Of a stretch of DNA of 64,000 bases, positions 52,396 through 62,879 are shown piece after piece; position 1 is the first letter of the stretch, and every line of letters starts with the position of its first letter. The notes beneath the pieces were generated by a model. The model made no database searches. It was not told the origin of the DNA and saw nothing but the letters and a program-made list of their open reading frames with translations. The translations under genes and the position numbers were made by a program. Origin of the DNA: Sorex araneus (Eukaryota > Chordata > Mammalia > Eulipotyphla > Soricidae); assembly GCF_027595985.1 (NCBI RefSeq), contig NC_073305.1, positions 30,962,939 through 31,026,938 on the forward strand, written 5' to 3'.

Positions 52396-53410
52396 AGAGC
52401 CTTGCTCACCCTGCCCGAGAAATAGGGACCCGAATTCCGATAGTGATGAGTATTTCAGGGAGCAGTAAATATCAGTATTTTAGTTACCCACATATCCAGA
52501 GTGCCGGCTGGAAGTTAGCTTGGTTGAGCAGCATCTCTTGAACAGCAGAGGGGCTTCTGCTCCTGGAGAATTCGGTTTTTCGCCACACGGCTGACGATGG
52601 TGACAGTTTTCTGTGAACTTGTTTCATTTTAAAGGTTTTGTTTTGTTTTGTTTTTAAGCACTTTTAAAAAGTAGCTGCTGTGTCACTGGGAATTCAGGTG
52701 GGAAATTAGTTACTTTAAAGCCTTACGCCGTACACATCTCTTAATCTTTGTTTTGAAACACCTAAGCAAATGAGATAAAGTGAAATTGGAACCAGAAAGT
52801 GAAAACTGCTAATGTATTTCTGAAAGATGTGAAAAGGGAAAAGTTTTTTCAATAGCTGATGAGCGTGGTTGACCGAATATTAATTGTCTTTTTAAAAAAT
52901 CTGAAGATCAATTACGGTTTAATAATATAATAGACTGAAATAAAGGTCTGAGAAAATGACATAACTTGGTGATGATATATGATTTTCTGCTTTCCTTATT
53001 TTGTAGTTAGAAATCTGCATCAGCTCACTCAGATCACTACTAACGTAATTATGAAAGTCCGTCAGGTTGCTGCACAGAGTTCCTTTCATTGTTTTCCAGT
53101 ACGGCAAAGAATTAAATGTTGGTTTCCTTCTCTATTTCAAGAATATGTTTAAAGAGCATACTTTTTTTACCCTGTCTTAAAATTTGCTCTGCTTCTGTTT
53201 TCTATGTATGAAAACATTTTGGCAATGTTACCTTCAGCTAAATGTATACTATTTAATTTTATTCATGTGTTCATAAGGGACCTTTGCCAGTGTTAGTCTA
53301 ATGTCTGAGTGTAGTCCAGGTAACTTGATGAGATAATTAGGTTTCAGAAAAAACTCTTGCATGTTTTTATTTTTTTATTTCTACCTTTGACGATTTCAAG
53401 TAGGCATCTT
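52396..53410. other. STT3B: STT3B intron 1, unannotated stretch
   Basis: AT-rich intronic DNA, no repeat recognised. No exon-2-like sequence (expected to open with the remainder of DPW and FNYR) is visible anywhere to 64000. Confidence 0.6.
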
Positions 53411-53577
53411 TCTTTTTTTGTGGGTCTGGGGTTGGGCCATTAGCAGGGCTCAGGGAGCTACTCCCAGCTCTCAACATAAGGGTCACTCCTGGTGGTGCTC
53501 AGGGGAACACAGGATGCCAGAAATGGAATAGTGTCTTCCGTATGCAAAGCATGTGCTCAGCTCATGTGTTCTGGCCC
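53411..53577 (-). mobile_element. SOR-type SINE
   Basis: GGGGTTGGGCCATTAGCAGGGCTCAGGG..., GGGTCACTCCTGGTGGTGCTCAGGGG, CATGTGTTCTGGCCC. Confidence 0.75.
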
Positions 53578-54909
53578 AAGGAGCACATATATTAGTCTTA
53601 CAATGCAGTCTTGTTAAAAAATTTAAAAGGGGGTTTAAATGTAGATCGCCTAGGTAACATTTTGGATTTTTAAAGCAGTGTTTTCTTCAGAGTTAATGGT
53701 GCTAACACTGTAACACTCTAGGATTATATTGGAGTTTCTCTCATTACCAGCTTAACCTGTAGCTATGACAAAGCCTTAAATGTGCCTCTCTGACTCTTCT
53801 GAGTTTACAATGTACTCTGGTCTTCTCCATCCTTTTTCTTTTTCTTTTTTTTCTTTTTCTTTGTTTTTTTTGGGGTTTTTTTTTTTTTTGGTGTGTCTCT
53901 GCTATTCACTTCATTTTTTCAAGTACTTAGTGAAATTTCTCTGATTGTGAGCTATTTCTATACAGTTAACAGTGCTGCTTACATTGTGTAAGACTCTTAA
54001 CTTCCTAAGGTACTTCATTGTCACAAGTCATACTTGTTTTTGTGTTTGTCACTCAAGTTCTTTTCTGAATTCTGTCAATTGTTATACCAGGTAGTATATG
54101 ATGTTGAGCATTACATATTTCTTAAGTTTAAAGTACTCTGCCCCATTTTAGACTTAACATTTTTCTTTAACAATCTCTTTCCTCTTTTATCAGTTGAGTT
54201 AATCAGACATGAGACTGCTATACTTGTCTAACATTTGGTTTTTATCTCACGCAAATGTAGTTTGTAACTTATTCTTGTGTAACTACTCATTCCTTTACAG
54301 TATATTGAGTACCTTTCCTGGTACCATTATTCTGTTCAGTTGTGGTAGCTTTTCCACAGAGGACATCTAAAAATTCCCTCTGTAGGAAGGAATTTTCCCT
54401 GAGCAGTCCTTTTCCCTGTTTCCGCAAATTTTAGCGTGTTCTCCCTAGACCTATAGAGAGACTTCTAAGTCCTGTATTTTGGCTGATGTTAATTATAAAA
54501 GGGCAGCCATGCCTTTTTGCATGAAAGAAAGCTGCAACATAGAGTTGAAACAATGCATTTTTCTCACAGTAACTATGGCATTAGGTATCAAAACTTCTAA
54601 ACTGAGAAAAGAGGCTCATTAGTAGAAACATGTTTTCAAAGGAGTAACCCTTTGGAACATGTGCTGTGTAACTTGGGGAGACTATCCTCTACTTTGAGGT
54701 TTCCATATTTTCCCTCACTTTGCAGATGATAACAAAACAAAACCAAAAACACAACTATTGACTTTAGTTCTCAGGAAGACAAAATGGGAAGCAAAGCCAT
54801 TTTTTGAACTTTAGACTTCCCCAAGTCTTTCTTAAAAAGTCACTTGTGGAATCATTACAAACAGCAGTTCAGCTATACTTCAGAACAAGTGTACAGCTAT
54901 TTAAAGTGG
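53578..54909. other. STT3B: STT3B intron 1, unannotated stretch
   Basis: T-rich tracts at 53830-53890; otherwise nothing recognised. Confidence 0.55.
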
Positions 54910-55096
54910 GGTTTTTGTTAGTTTGCTTGGCTTTTGAGCCATACCCTGTGATGCTCAGGGGTTATATGCCTCTCCATTTAGGAAATCACTTCTGGCTGTG
55001 CTCATGGGACCACATGGGGTGCTGGGCCACTGACTGTCAAGCCCAGGTCAGCCACTTGCAAGTGCCTTACCCGCTATACTGTTTCTACAGCTCTGT
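54910..55096 (-). mobile_element. SOR-type SINE
   Basis: CTTTTGAGCCATACCCTGTGATGCTCAGGGG..., GGACCACATGGGGTGCTGGG, CCGCTATACTGTTTCTACAGC. Confidence 0.8.
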
Positions 55097-55838
55097 TATT
55101 TAAAATATTTGTAGCTTGCTCTTGAGATTGTTCTGAGTTAGAAAAACACTAAGGGAAGAAATGCAGGAGTGCCTTAAGTTTCACTGGATTGGATGATGCA
55201 GTTGGATCTGCTCCCATTTTGTTAAGTGTGGTAACTCCTCAAGGTGGTAATCACAGGTTTTTACTGAGGTTTGTACGTCCCAGGGTAGCTAGCTGTCAGC
55301 AAAGACAGTAGAAACTTATTCCTTTCCCTTAGGATTATATTTTGAGATTTGGAACTTTGATGTTACACCCCTTACTGACGTGAGTTGTTTGCATTAAAAT
55401 AAGACAAAATTGGTAGTACATCAAACATTAAAAACTCAGTATAAGGATTTGCATTAGAGGCGCTGATCCATTTGTATATATATGGTTACTCACTGGACTC
55501 TCTGTACTTTGATTTTATGTACTCACATAAATTTTGAGTGTCTGGATATGAATGATGTTGAAAAGTCTCTTCATTGTAATATGGCATTCTTTATTCTCTC
55601 AGAAATAATCTTGAGAGAAAAAATAACTTTTGTCATTCTCTTTGTCTTTGAAAACTTACTGGTAACTAGTGAGACATAATACTCAAGTTAATTGTAAGTT
55701 TTCAAATATATGGGAAAGTTGTAAAGATTTTTATAGTGAACACTGTAAAAAAACCCCTAGATTCTAAGTAGTTCTGTTTTGCTTTATCTGGAAGTATTGC
55801 TTTTAAATCTTGATTGTAGTCACAGCAATATGAAAAAT
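55097..55838. other. STT3B: STT3B intron 1, unannotated stretch
   Basis: Nothing recognised. Confidence 0.55.
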
Positions 55839-56022
55839 GTTGGTTTTTGTTTTGGAGCCTTATCCAGTGGTTCTCAGGGATGTGGCCCCAAATCAGATTT
55901 ATTCCAGGCTCGGTGCTCAGGGGTCACTGTTGGTGTGTGGGGAACATAGGCTGTGCCAGCATCAAACCTGGGTCAAGCCATGTGCAAGGCACAAGACCTT
56001 TAACTGTTTTTCTCTCTCCAGC
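55839..56022 (-). mobile_element. SOR-type SINE with an internal insertion
   Basis: TTTTGGAGCCTTATCCAGTGGTTCTCAGGGATG, an extra GGCCCCAAATCAGATT, then GGCTCGGTGCTCAGGGGTCACTG and CATCAAACCTGGGTCAAGCC. Confidence 0.75.
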
Positions 56023-56099
56023 TTGATGTACATCTTTGCACCTCAGCCCCACATGAAGGGGGAAATCTGTATTTCTGGAAAAGAGATAACATTGGATTC

Positions 56100-56234
56100 A
56101 GAGGGGGGTACAGCTGGTGGTACTCCAGAGCTGTTCCTTGCTCTATACTTAGGGGTTCACACCTGGTGGTGCTCAGGGGCCCTGTGCAGTGCTGAGGATC
56201 AATTGAGGTCTCCGGTCTGTGTAACTGGATAGCA
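56100..56234 (-). mobile_element. SOR-type SINE, old
   Basis: GCTGGTGGTACTCCAGAGC..., TTAGGGGTTCACACCTGGTGGTGCTCAGGGGCCC, GGATCAATTGAGG. Confidence 0.65.
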
Positions 56235-56446
56235 TTTGCTTTCTATAATACTTGAGCATAATGAATAAAAATACTCTTTATATTATATAATCCTTAACTG
56301 GGCTGCAGATTAGATTAATCTAGGCAATCAGTGCATTGCCTCAAGTCTATTAGACTTTGTTGAATCTCACTTCTTATGAGAAATTAAAATTAGAAAAGTT
56401 GCTACACTAGTATGCAAATCCTAAATTCCCTCCTTTCTTTGTCATT

Positions 56447-56690
56447 GCTGTTATGGCACATTTGGCTATGGTTGCTTACACATTTTGGTTATGGTGCTCC
56501 TGGGAGGGGGGAGTAGTGTTGCACTCTTTAGCTGTCACCACACACACTAGTCTGCAGTGGGCTGGAGATAATTATGGTGGTGCGGGAGCCACACTCTTTG
56601 TGGGCCATACCAGGAATTGAACTCATTACCTCACACTCGCAAGAGCAAGTGCTTTATGTCATTAAACGATCTCTTGGACTCTCCTAATTC
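56447..56690 (-). repeat. GT-rich candidate repeat, copy 2
   Basis: TATGGTTGCTTACACATTTTGGTTATGGTGCTCC..., then a tRNA-like reversed head GGAATTGAACTCATTACCTCACACTCGCAAGAGC...GATCTCTTGGAC. Possibly a distinct old tRNA-derived SINE. Confidence 0.45.
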
Positions 56691-57488
56691 TTTTGAATTA
56701 TGTGAGGTCAAGTGTTGAAAGAGGTTGAAACAACTGCCTGTAGGGCTGTTTATAGGTAAATATTTAGAGTATATTTTATTTCAGGTGAATACAGGTAACG
56801 ACTTTTGTAGACTTGCTGAGAAATCTAACCACTGTTTATAATTTTATTTCTTTAGAATATATTTTTATAATTTTGGAATATGACCTGTACATAACTTATG
56901 TTATGTCTCTTATCAAGTTTATAATCAAATTTCTAAAGAAATTGTGAATAATATCCTAAATTGACCATATCATCTCTGACCTTTATTTTTTATTTCTGTG
57001 CTACTCAGTGTTGTAGGATAACTTTAGTATTTATTCTAGACAGTAACAGATGAAATTTGATGCTAAATCTTAGAATTAAGGGGATAAGGCAACATTTTTT
57101 ATTTCTCTAGATAAAAGATAAGTCGATTCAGTAGTCCTCAAGGATTGAATAATATTGGCTAACTTGCTTACAGAATCCATGTCTTTTTTTCTGCATCTTC
57201 TTGCTTTCAAATAAGGTTTAAATGTGTCATCTTTCTTTTAGTTTAGGTTGTTGTTGTTGTTTTTTTAATCAGCTGTCCCTGTTTAAATCTGAATATGTTG
57301 ACCTGTCAAATGCCTGGGCACAGTCCCTGCTCTAGCTCAGTTCCTAAATTGTAAATGATGGCTAATTACTTTGTTTTGATATAGGGGAAAAAAGAAGAGA
57401 TAGTGATGATGCGAAGTTTTTTAAGCTGGGATGACTAGGGAATTTGGATTTTAAGGGAATAGTAATCCATTAAGAGACAGGAATTTTG
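56691..57488. other. STT3B: STT3B intron 1, unannotated stretch
   Basis: AT-rich; nothing recognised. Confidence 0.55.
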
Positions 57489-57670
57489 GGGTTGGAGCGA
57501 TAGCACAGCGGGTAGGGCATTTGCCTTGCAGGCAGCCAACCCAGGTTCGATTCCCAGCATCCCATATGGTCCCCTGAGCACTGCCAGGAGTAATTCCTGA
57601 GTATAGAGCCAGGAGTAACCCCTGTGCATTGCCAGGTGTGACCCAAAAAGCCAAAAAAAAAAAAAAAAAA
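57489..57670 (+). mobile_element. SOR-type A-tailed SINE, young
   Basis: GGGTTGGAGCGATAGCACAGCGGGTAGGGC, intact GGTTCGATTCCC, GTGTGACCCAAAAAGCC, A18. Near-duplication GGAATTTTG with partly matching AAGAGA on both sides; the left junction reads CATT/AAGAGA. Confidence 0.95.
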
Positions 57671-57761
57671 GAGAGGAATTTTGAGAGAATAGCCGGCTGA
57701 GAGAAAACATGATTGACTCTAAGTGACTTGTTCTTAATTAGGTTTATTTTATCTGTAAAAG

Positions 57762-58009
57762 GACTAGAGCAATAGTACAGCGGAGCAGGGCATTTGCCTT
57801 GCATGCGGCCAACCCGGGTTTGATTCTTCCACCCCTCTCAGAGAGCCCGGCAAGCTACCGAGAGTATCCCACCCGCACAGCAGAGCCTGGCAAGCTAACC
57901 ATGGCGTATTCGATATGCCAAAAACAGTAACAACAAGTCTCACAATGGAAACGTTACTGATGCCCACTAGAGCAAATCGATGCATAACGGGATGACAGTG
58001 CTACAGTGC
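57762..58009 (+). mobile_element. RTE-tailed SINE, full length, reference copy
   Basis: Head GACTAGAGCAATAGTACAGCGG with B-box GGGTTTGATTC, body with two GGCAAGCTA repeats about 40 bp apart, then CACAATGGAAACGTTACTGATGCCCACTAGAGC and tail GATGACAGTGCTACAGTGC. Perfect 13-bp duplication TTATCTGTAAAAG at 57749-57761 and 58010-58022. The assembly gap starts at the very next base. Confidence 0.95.
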
Positions 58010-58022
58010 TTATCTGTAAAAG

Positions 58023-58593
58023 NNNNNNNNNNNNNNNNNNNNNNNNNNNNNNNNNNNNNNNNNNNNNNNNNNNNNNNNNNNNNNNNNNNNNNNNNNNNNN
58101 NNNNNNNNNNNNNNNNNNNNNNNNNNNNNNNNNNNNNNNNNNNNNNNNNNNNNNNNNNNNNNNNNNNNNNNNNNNNNNNNNNNNNNNNNNNNNNNNNNNN
58201 NNNNNNNNNNNNNNNNNNNNNNNNNNNNNNNNNNNNNNNNNNNNNNNNNNNNNNNNNNNNNNNNNNNNNNNNNNNNNNNNNNNNNNNNNNNNNNNNNNNN
58301 NNNNNNNNNNNNNNNNNNNNNNNNNNNNNNNNNNNNNNNNNNNNNNNNNNNNNNNNNNNNNNNNNNNNNNNNNNNNNNNNNNNNNNNNNNNNNNNNNNNN
58401 NNNNNNNNNNNNNNNNNNNNNNNNNNNNNNNNNNNNNNNNNNNNNNNNNNNNNNNNNNNNNNNNNNNNNNNNNNNNNNNNNNNNNNNNNNNNNNNNNNNN
58501 NNNNNNNNNNNNNNNNNNNNNNNNNNNNNNNNNNNNNNNNNNNNNNNNNNNNNNNNNNNNNNNNNNNNNNNNNNNNNNNNNNNNNNNNNNNNN
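58023..58593. other. Assembly gap (571 N)
   Basis: Run of N; content unknown. Open frames across it are meaningless. Confidence 1.
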
Positions 58594-58744
58594 AAGGTTT
58601 GTAGTAATGAGATTGAAAATATTCTTTTTTTTTTTCTATTTAGAGATTGAAAATATTAAACTATTCCAGTTAAGGGAACACTGTGGTGGAGGCTAAACTT
58701 TCAGGGTAGACTCAGATTCTATATCCTACTGAGCTTTTTTAAAA

Positions 58745-59240
58745 AAATTATTTTTTAATTGAATCACCATGAGATACACAATTATAAAGTTGCTCTTTAA
58801 TGGGTCTCAGTCACACAGTGTTTCAATATTGGACCATTCACCAGTGTACATTTCCCACCTCAGTGTCAGACTCAATCTGTCTCTTTCTCCCTCCTCCTCT
58901 CTCCTTCTCTCTCTCTCTCCCTCTCCCTCTCTCTCTCTCTCCCACACACACACCTCCTCTTTTCCTCCCTCTCCTGCTCCCTCTCCCCCTATCCCATTCC
59001 CTCCCTTTCTCTCTGTCTCTTTCTCTTCCTTTCCCTCCCTTTCCTTTGCAGCATTATGGTTTTCAATACAGGTGCTGAAAAGTTACCATGTATATCACTT
59101 TCCCTCCTTTCAGCACTCAGTTCTTGTCCAGAGTGATCTTTTCCAATTATCATTCTCATAGTGCTGCCTTCTTCCCTTCTGTCCTATTTTTCCTTCCCCC
59201 TCAACCTATAGAACTTTTAGATTATGTGTTGGTTTGTCTT
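58745..59240 (-). mobile_element. L1 3' UTR fragment with CT-rich expansion
   Basis: TTTAATTGAATCACCATGAGATACACAATTATAAAG...GGACCATTCACCAGTGTACATTTCCCACC, then a CT-rich block (58878-59047), then more L1-like sequence. The opening matches the 3' part of the element at 33465-33620. Confidence 0.7.
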
Positions 59241-59310
59241 TTTGATCATGTAACAGATTTATTAACTATTTTCAAATACTTAGATTTTTGGGGTAGTATA
59301 ATGGTCCTTT

Positions 59311-59455
59311 TGGTTTGAGGGTCACATCCTATGGTGCTCAGGGCTTATTCCTGGCTCTATACCCAGGGATTACTCCTGGCAGTGTTCTGAGACCCTATGT
59401 GTGTGAGGGATCAAACAGGTTGAGCAAGTCTTGCTTGCTCAGCAATCCCCCACCT
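59311..59455 (-). mobile_element. SOR-type SINE
   Basis: TTTGAGGGTCACATCCTATGGTGCTCAGGGC..., GGGATTACTCCTGGCAGTG, GGGATCAAACAGG. Confidence 0.75.
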
Positions 59456-60372
59456 CCCCCCCACCAAGTGTAATGTTTTTCGGTGATATCTAGCCTCTCT
59501 CTGATACTATGATTTACAAAAGAAATATGTTGGTAATTTGAATGATGAAATTATTTTTCATACATGTTTGGTCTTTGTAGTTCCTAGTGATAGCTCTTCT
59601 AAAGCTTCTAATTTCCTTATTGTTGAAAGGATTAAAGTTTCCTTGTATGTTAATGAAAGTAATTTACCAAGCATTTGAGGTTGGGGGCTAGTTCCCTGGG
59701 GAAACAGTGACTACAGGGTGGAAATGCCGGTTTACTCCAGACCTCTCTAGGAAGTGTAAGGGACCAGGGTTGATCAATTGACTATGGGCAGTATATAATC
59801 AAGTATATTCAAGTATATCTTGATTAAGGGAGTCACCATAAAAACCCAAGGGGGAGCACCTTTGGAAAGCTTCTGTACTGTGAATACAGGGATATACGGG
59901 AAATAGCACACCTGAAGAGGGTTTAAAGTTCTCTTTTTTCCTGTAAACTATATGCATCCTTCCATCCTTTCTCTGTTACATCCTTTGTTATATATCACCC
60001 GTCAATACTAGCTAGTAATTGGTATCCTAAGTTTTTTGTGAGTTTTAGCAAGTTAATTCAACCTCAGATTAGGGTTGTGGGAAAACCTTTGATGTATAGC
60101 TGTATATATTATCACCACAGATAACTTGGGCTTGGAGCAAGCAAGCACTCACATCTAAAGAGAGGGTGTTGTGGGAATCTTCAGTCAGTAGGTGATTCGT
60201 CAGAAGTACAGATAACAGTCTGGACCAGCGGCTGGTTTTGAAGTAGAGGGCAGTCTTGAGAGTAGCAGCCCCAAAGTGGAATCTGATGTTTTCTCTAGGT
60301 AGATACATCTCCAGAGCTGAGTTGAGTTCTCTCTTACCCTCTTGTGGTCCAATTATTACTTGCTTTTTCATT
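59456..60372. other. STT3B: STT3B intron 1, unannotated stretch
   Basis: AGTATATAATCAAGTATATTCAAGTATATCTTG (59789-59821) is a small tandem motif; otherwise nothing recognised. Confidence 0.5.
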
Positions 60373-60521
60373 TTGTTTTTGGATTAGGTCTTAACTCCTG
60401 GCTCTGTGCTCAGGGATTATTACTGGTGGGCTTGGGGGACCATATGGAGTGTCAGGGATTGAACCTGGGTCAGCCTTGTGCCAGGAAAATATCTTACCTG
60501 TTGTACTATCTTTCTGGCCCC
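60373..60521 (-). mobile_element. SOR-type SINE, 3' end deleted
   Basis: AACTCCTGGCTCTGTGCTCAGGGATTATTACTGGTGGG..., GGGATTGAACCTGGGTCAGCC, TACTATCTTTCTGGCCC. Confidence 0.8.
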
Positions 60522-60689
60522 TGTTAATTGCTCTTGATATGGGGAAGGTTCCACACATCCCCACTACCTAGCGCAATCACTCAGGTTCACTATTCACTAT
60601 TCAATAGAGGAAACCCTATTCACTCTCCAGTATACAAAAAAACTTAAAGTGAACTTAGTTTTATTTTTATATTTTGGTGTTTTATTTAT

Positions 60690-60907
60690 TTTTTTTTTAA
60701 GGGAGAGTGTCGGTTGGGCCTTATCCAGAGGTGCTTAGGTGTACCGACTACTCTTGGCTGTTCCTGGCTCTGTGGTCTGGAGCTCCTCCTGGTTCTGTGG
60801 TCTGGAGCAAACCTCTGCTGGCGATCAGGAGACCTTATGCAGTATCACAGATTGAGTAACACAGTTGTAGTGAATGCAAGGAAAGTGCTTTAACACCTTA
60901 AGGCCTG
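60690..60907 (-). mobile_element. SOR-type SINE with internal tandem duplication
   Basis: Contains GGCTCTGTGGTCTGGAGC and then GGTTCTGTGGTCTGGAGC, a tandem copy of about 25 bp, before GGAGACCTTATGCAG and the decayed head. Confidence 0.7.
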
Positions 60908-61107
60908 AATTTGGTTTTAAACTTAAATTAATGGACACTTCCATGGAGACATAATATTATAAAAAAGAGTTATTAATAATGTTGAAGGTATAAGCATATA
61001 ATATCAAAATTAAAGTATAATCATAACTTATAAATTTATAAAAATATGTTCAATTTAAACTGTTTGTTACTGGATAAATTGATGGAATAAAGTTGGTGGA
61101 AAGAATT

Positions 61108-61344
61108 GCGCTGTCATCCCATTGTTCATCAATTTGCTCAAGCGGGCACCAGTAACGTCTCCATTGTGAGACTTGTTACTGTTTTTGGCATATCAAATAC
61201 GCCATGGGTAGCTTGCCAGGCTCTGCTGTGCAGGCAGGATACTCTTGGTAGCTTGCCGGGCTCTCCGAGAGGGGAGAAGGAATAGAACCCAGTCGGCCAC
61301 GTGCAAGGCAAACGCCCTACCTGCTGTGCTATCGCTCCAGCTCA
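61108..61344 (-). mobile_element. RTE-tailed SINE, full length
   Basis: Minus-strand copy; 3' end reads CAATGGGATGACAGCGC with a minimal tail. Perfect 12-bp duplication GTGGAAAGAATT (61096-61107, 61345-61356). Confidence 0.95.
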
Positions 61345-61380
61345 GTGGAAAGAATTATGACATAAATTTATTATTATGTG

Positions 61381-61524
61381 CTTTTTAATTTTTGTTGGTT
61401 TTGGTTTTGCTAAGGAATTGCTCCTGGTGGTGCTCAGGGGAGCGTATGGGATGCTAGGGATTGAATCCAAGTGGCCATGTTCTAGACAGGCACCTTAACT
61501 AGTATACTATCTTTGCTACTGCAC
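61381..61524 (-). mobile_element. SOR-type SINE, old
   Basis: GAATTGCTCCTGGTGGTGCTCAGGGGAGCGTATGGGATGC..., GGGATTGAATCC, TACTATCTTTGCTACTGC. Confidence 0.7.
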
Positions 61525-61530
61525 CACACC

Positions 61531-61682
61531 TTTAAATTTTTGGCCCAGCAGTGCTGTGGGCTACTTCTAGTTCTGTGCTCAGGCGGTTGCTCCCTGCAGT
61601 GTCCTGGAGAACCTTGTGCTGTAGGAGATCCAGGTTGGGTCTCTGCATGCAAAACATGCACTCTGGTTCTTGCACTCTTTTG
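61531..61682 (-). mobile_element. SOR-type SINE, old
   Basis: AATTTTTGGCCCAGCAGTGCTGTGGG..., TTCTGTGCTCAGGCGGTTGCTCC, GGTTGGGTCTCTGCATGCAAAAC. Confidence 0.6.
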
Positions 61683-61711
61683 ATATGATGTTCCTATTCT
61701 TAGCACCGGTA

Positions 61712-61936
61712 TTTCCTTTTTTGTTTGTTTTTTGTTGTTTTGGTTTTGGGGCTCTACCCGACGATGCTCAGGGGTTACTTTTGGCTTTGTAACTACTGTA
61801 CCTACTACTCTTGGCTCAGGAACTAACTCCTCCTCCTCCCGGTGCTTGGAGGACCAATATGGGATGCTGGGGGATTGAACTCGGGTCCACCATATGCAAG
61901 GCCAGCTCCATGCCCACTGTAATAGCTCTTTGGCCC
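61712..61936 (-). mobile_element. SOR-type SINE with expanded middle
   Basis: TTTTGGGGCTCTACCCGACGATGCTCAGGGG..., extra CTACTGTACCTACTACTC, GGGGGATTGAACTCGGGTCCACC, TAATAGCTCTTTGGCCC. Confidence 0.8.
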
Positions 61937-62275
61937 TAAGAACACCAATCATTCCTGTGATTTTTATTTTTGTTTTATTCTTGTGTAATAAAACAACTTG
62001 CTGAAGTACAGAATTATTGGAAGGCAGCAGAACTCTTAGAATTTTTTAATCTTTGAAAATGCTTGTTTATGCAAGAGAAAAAAATAAAAATAAAAACAAT
62101 TTTTTAAAGTGAGTTTCGTCAAGGTTTTTATTTCTCTTATAAAAATAGCATTCTGAGTATATCGACCGAATGTACAGTGAAGGTACAGTGTAATGACTAA
62201 TTCTGTGACATCCCATGTGACCACCCAGATCAAGAAATAGAACATTGCCTCCACTTTAAAAGTATTAGGAGTATG

Positions 62276-62450
62276 GGGGCTGGAGTGATAGCACAGCGGG
62301 TAGGGCGTTTGCCTTGCACGCGGCCGACCCGGGTTCGATTCCCAGCATCCCATATGGTCCCCTGAGCACCGCCAGGGGTAATTCCTGAGTGCAGAGCCAG
62401 GAGTGACCCTTGTGCATCGCCAGGTGTGACCCAAAAAGCAAAAAAAAAAA
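62276..62450 (+). mobile_element. SOR-type A-tailed SINE, near consensus, reference copy
   Basis: GGGGCTGGAGTGATAGCACAGCGGG (A-box region), B-box GGTTCGATTCC at 62332-62342, GTGTGACCCAAAAAGC then A15. Perfect 18-bp duplication AAAAGTATTAGGAGTATG at 62258-62275 and 62451-62468; the left junction is CTTT/AAAA. Confidence 0.97.
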
Positions 62451-62684
62451 AAAAGTATTAGGAGTATGTTTCCTCAGCCCCTCCTTTTATAGAAATTACG
62501 TTTCTGCTTTACCTTACAGTTATAATTCTTTCATTATTCCTAAATATGACTTAGTATTGCCTCTCTTAAAACCAGATGAATTCATTTTTGGATTTCATGT
62601 TGCTTTTTAATTTTTCAGCATTGTTTTTGACCTGACTCTATTGCGCAAACAATATAAGTGTAGGAGTCACATCTGCAATTCATG

Positions 62685-62808
62685 GGGGACTGGGGAGGTA
62701 GGTAGTGCCACACCTGGAGGTGCTAGGGTTTGAGGCTTGATGGCCAAGAATTGAATTCAGGGTCTCAAGCATACCAGGGATTTATTCTACAACTTAAACC
62801 ATGGCCCT
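62685..62808 (-). mobile_element. Old SOR-like SINE
   Basis: GTAGTGCCACACCTGGAGGTGCTAGGG..., AAGAATTGAATTCAGGGTCTC, AAACCATGGCCC. Confidence 0.6.
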
Positions 62809-62879
62809 TGCCTTGTTACTTTTTTGTTAGTTGTTCTTTAAAATAAATTTTAGTCTCTCCCTCAACTTCCCCTTTTTGT

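Noticed and set aside
51102-52397. Plus-strand frames of 431 and 256 codons across exon 1 and intron 1
   Set aside because: They are out of frame with STT3B, pass through the splice donor and a G18 run, and have low-complexity composition.
57980-58696. Open frames of over 200 codons near 58 kb
   Set aside because: They consist of the N gap.
62276-62345. tRNA-like A and B boxes as a tRNA gene
   Set aside because: The head is followed by a SINE body and A-tail and lies within target duplications; it does not fold as a complete tRNA by eye and occurs dozens of times.
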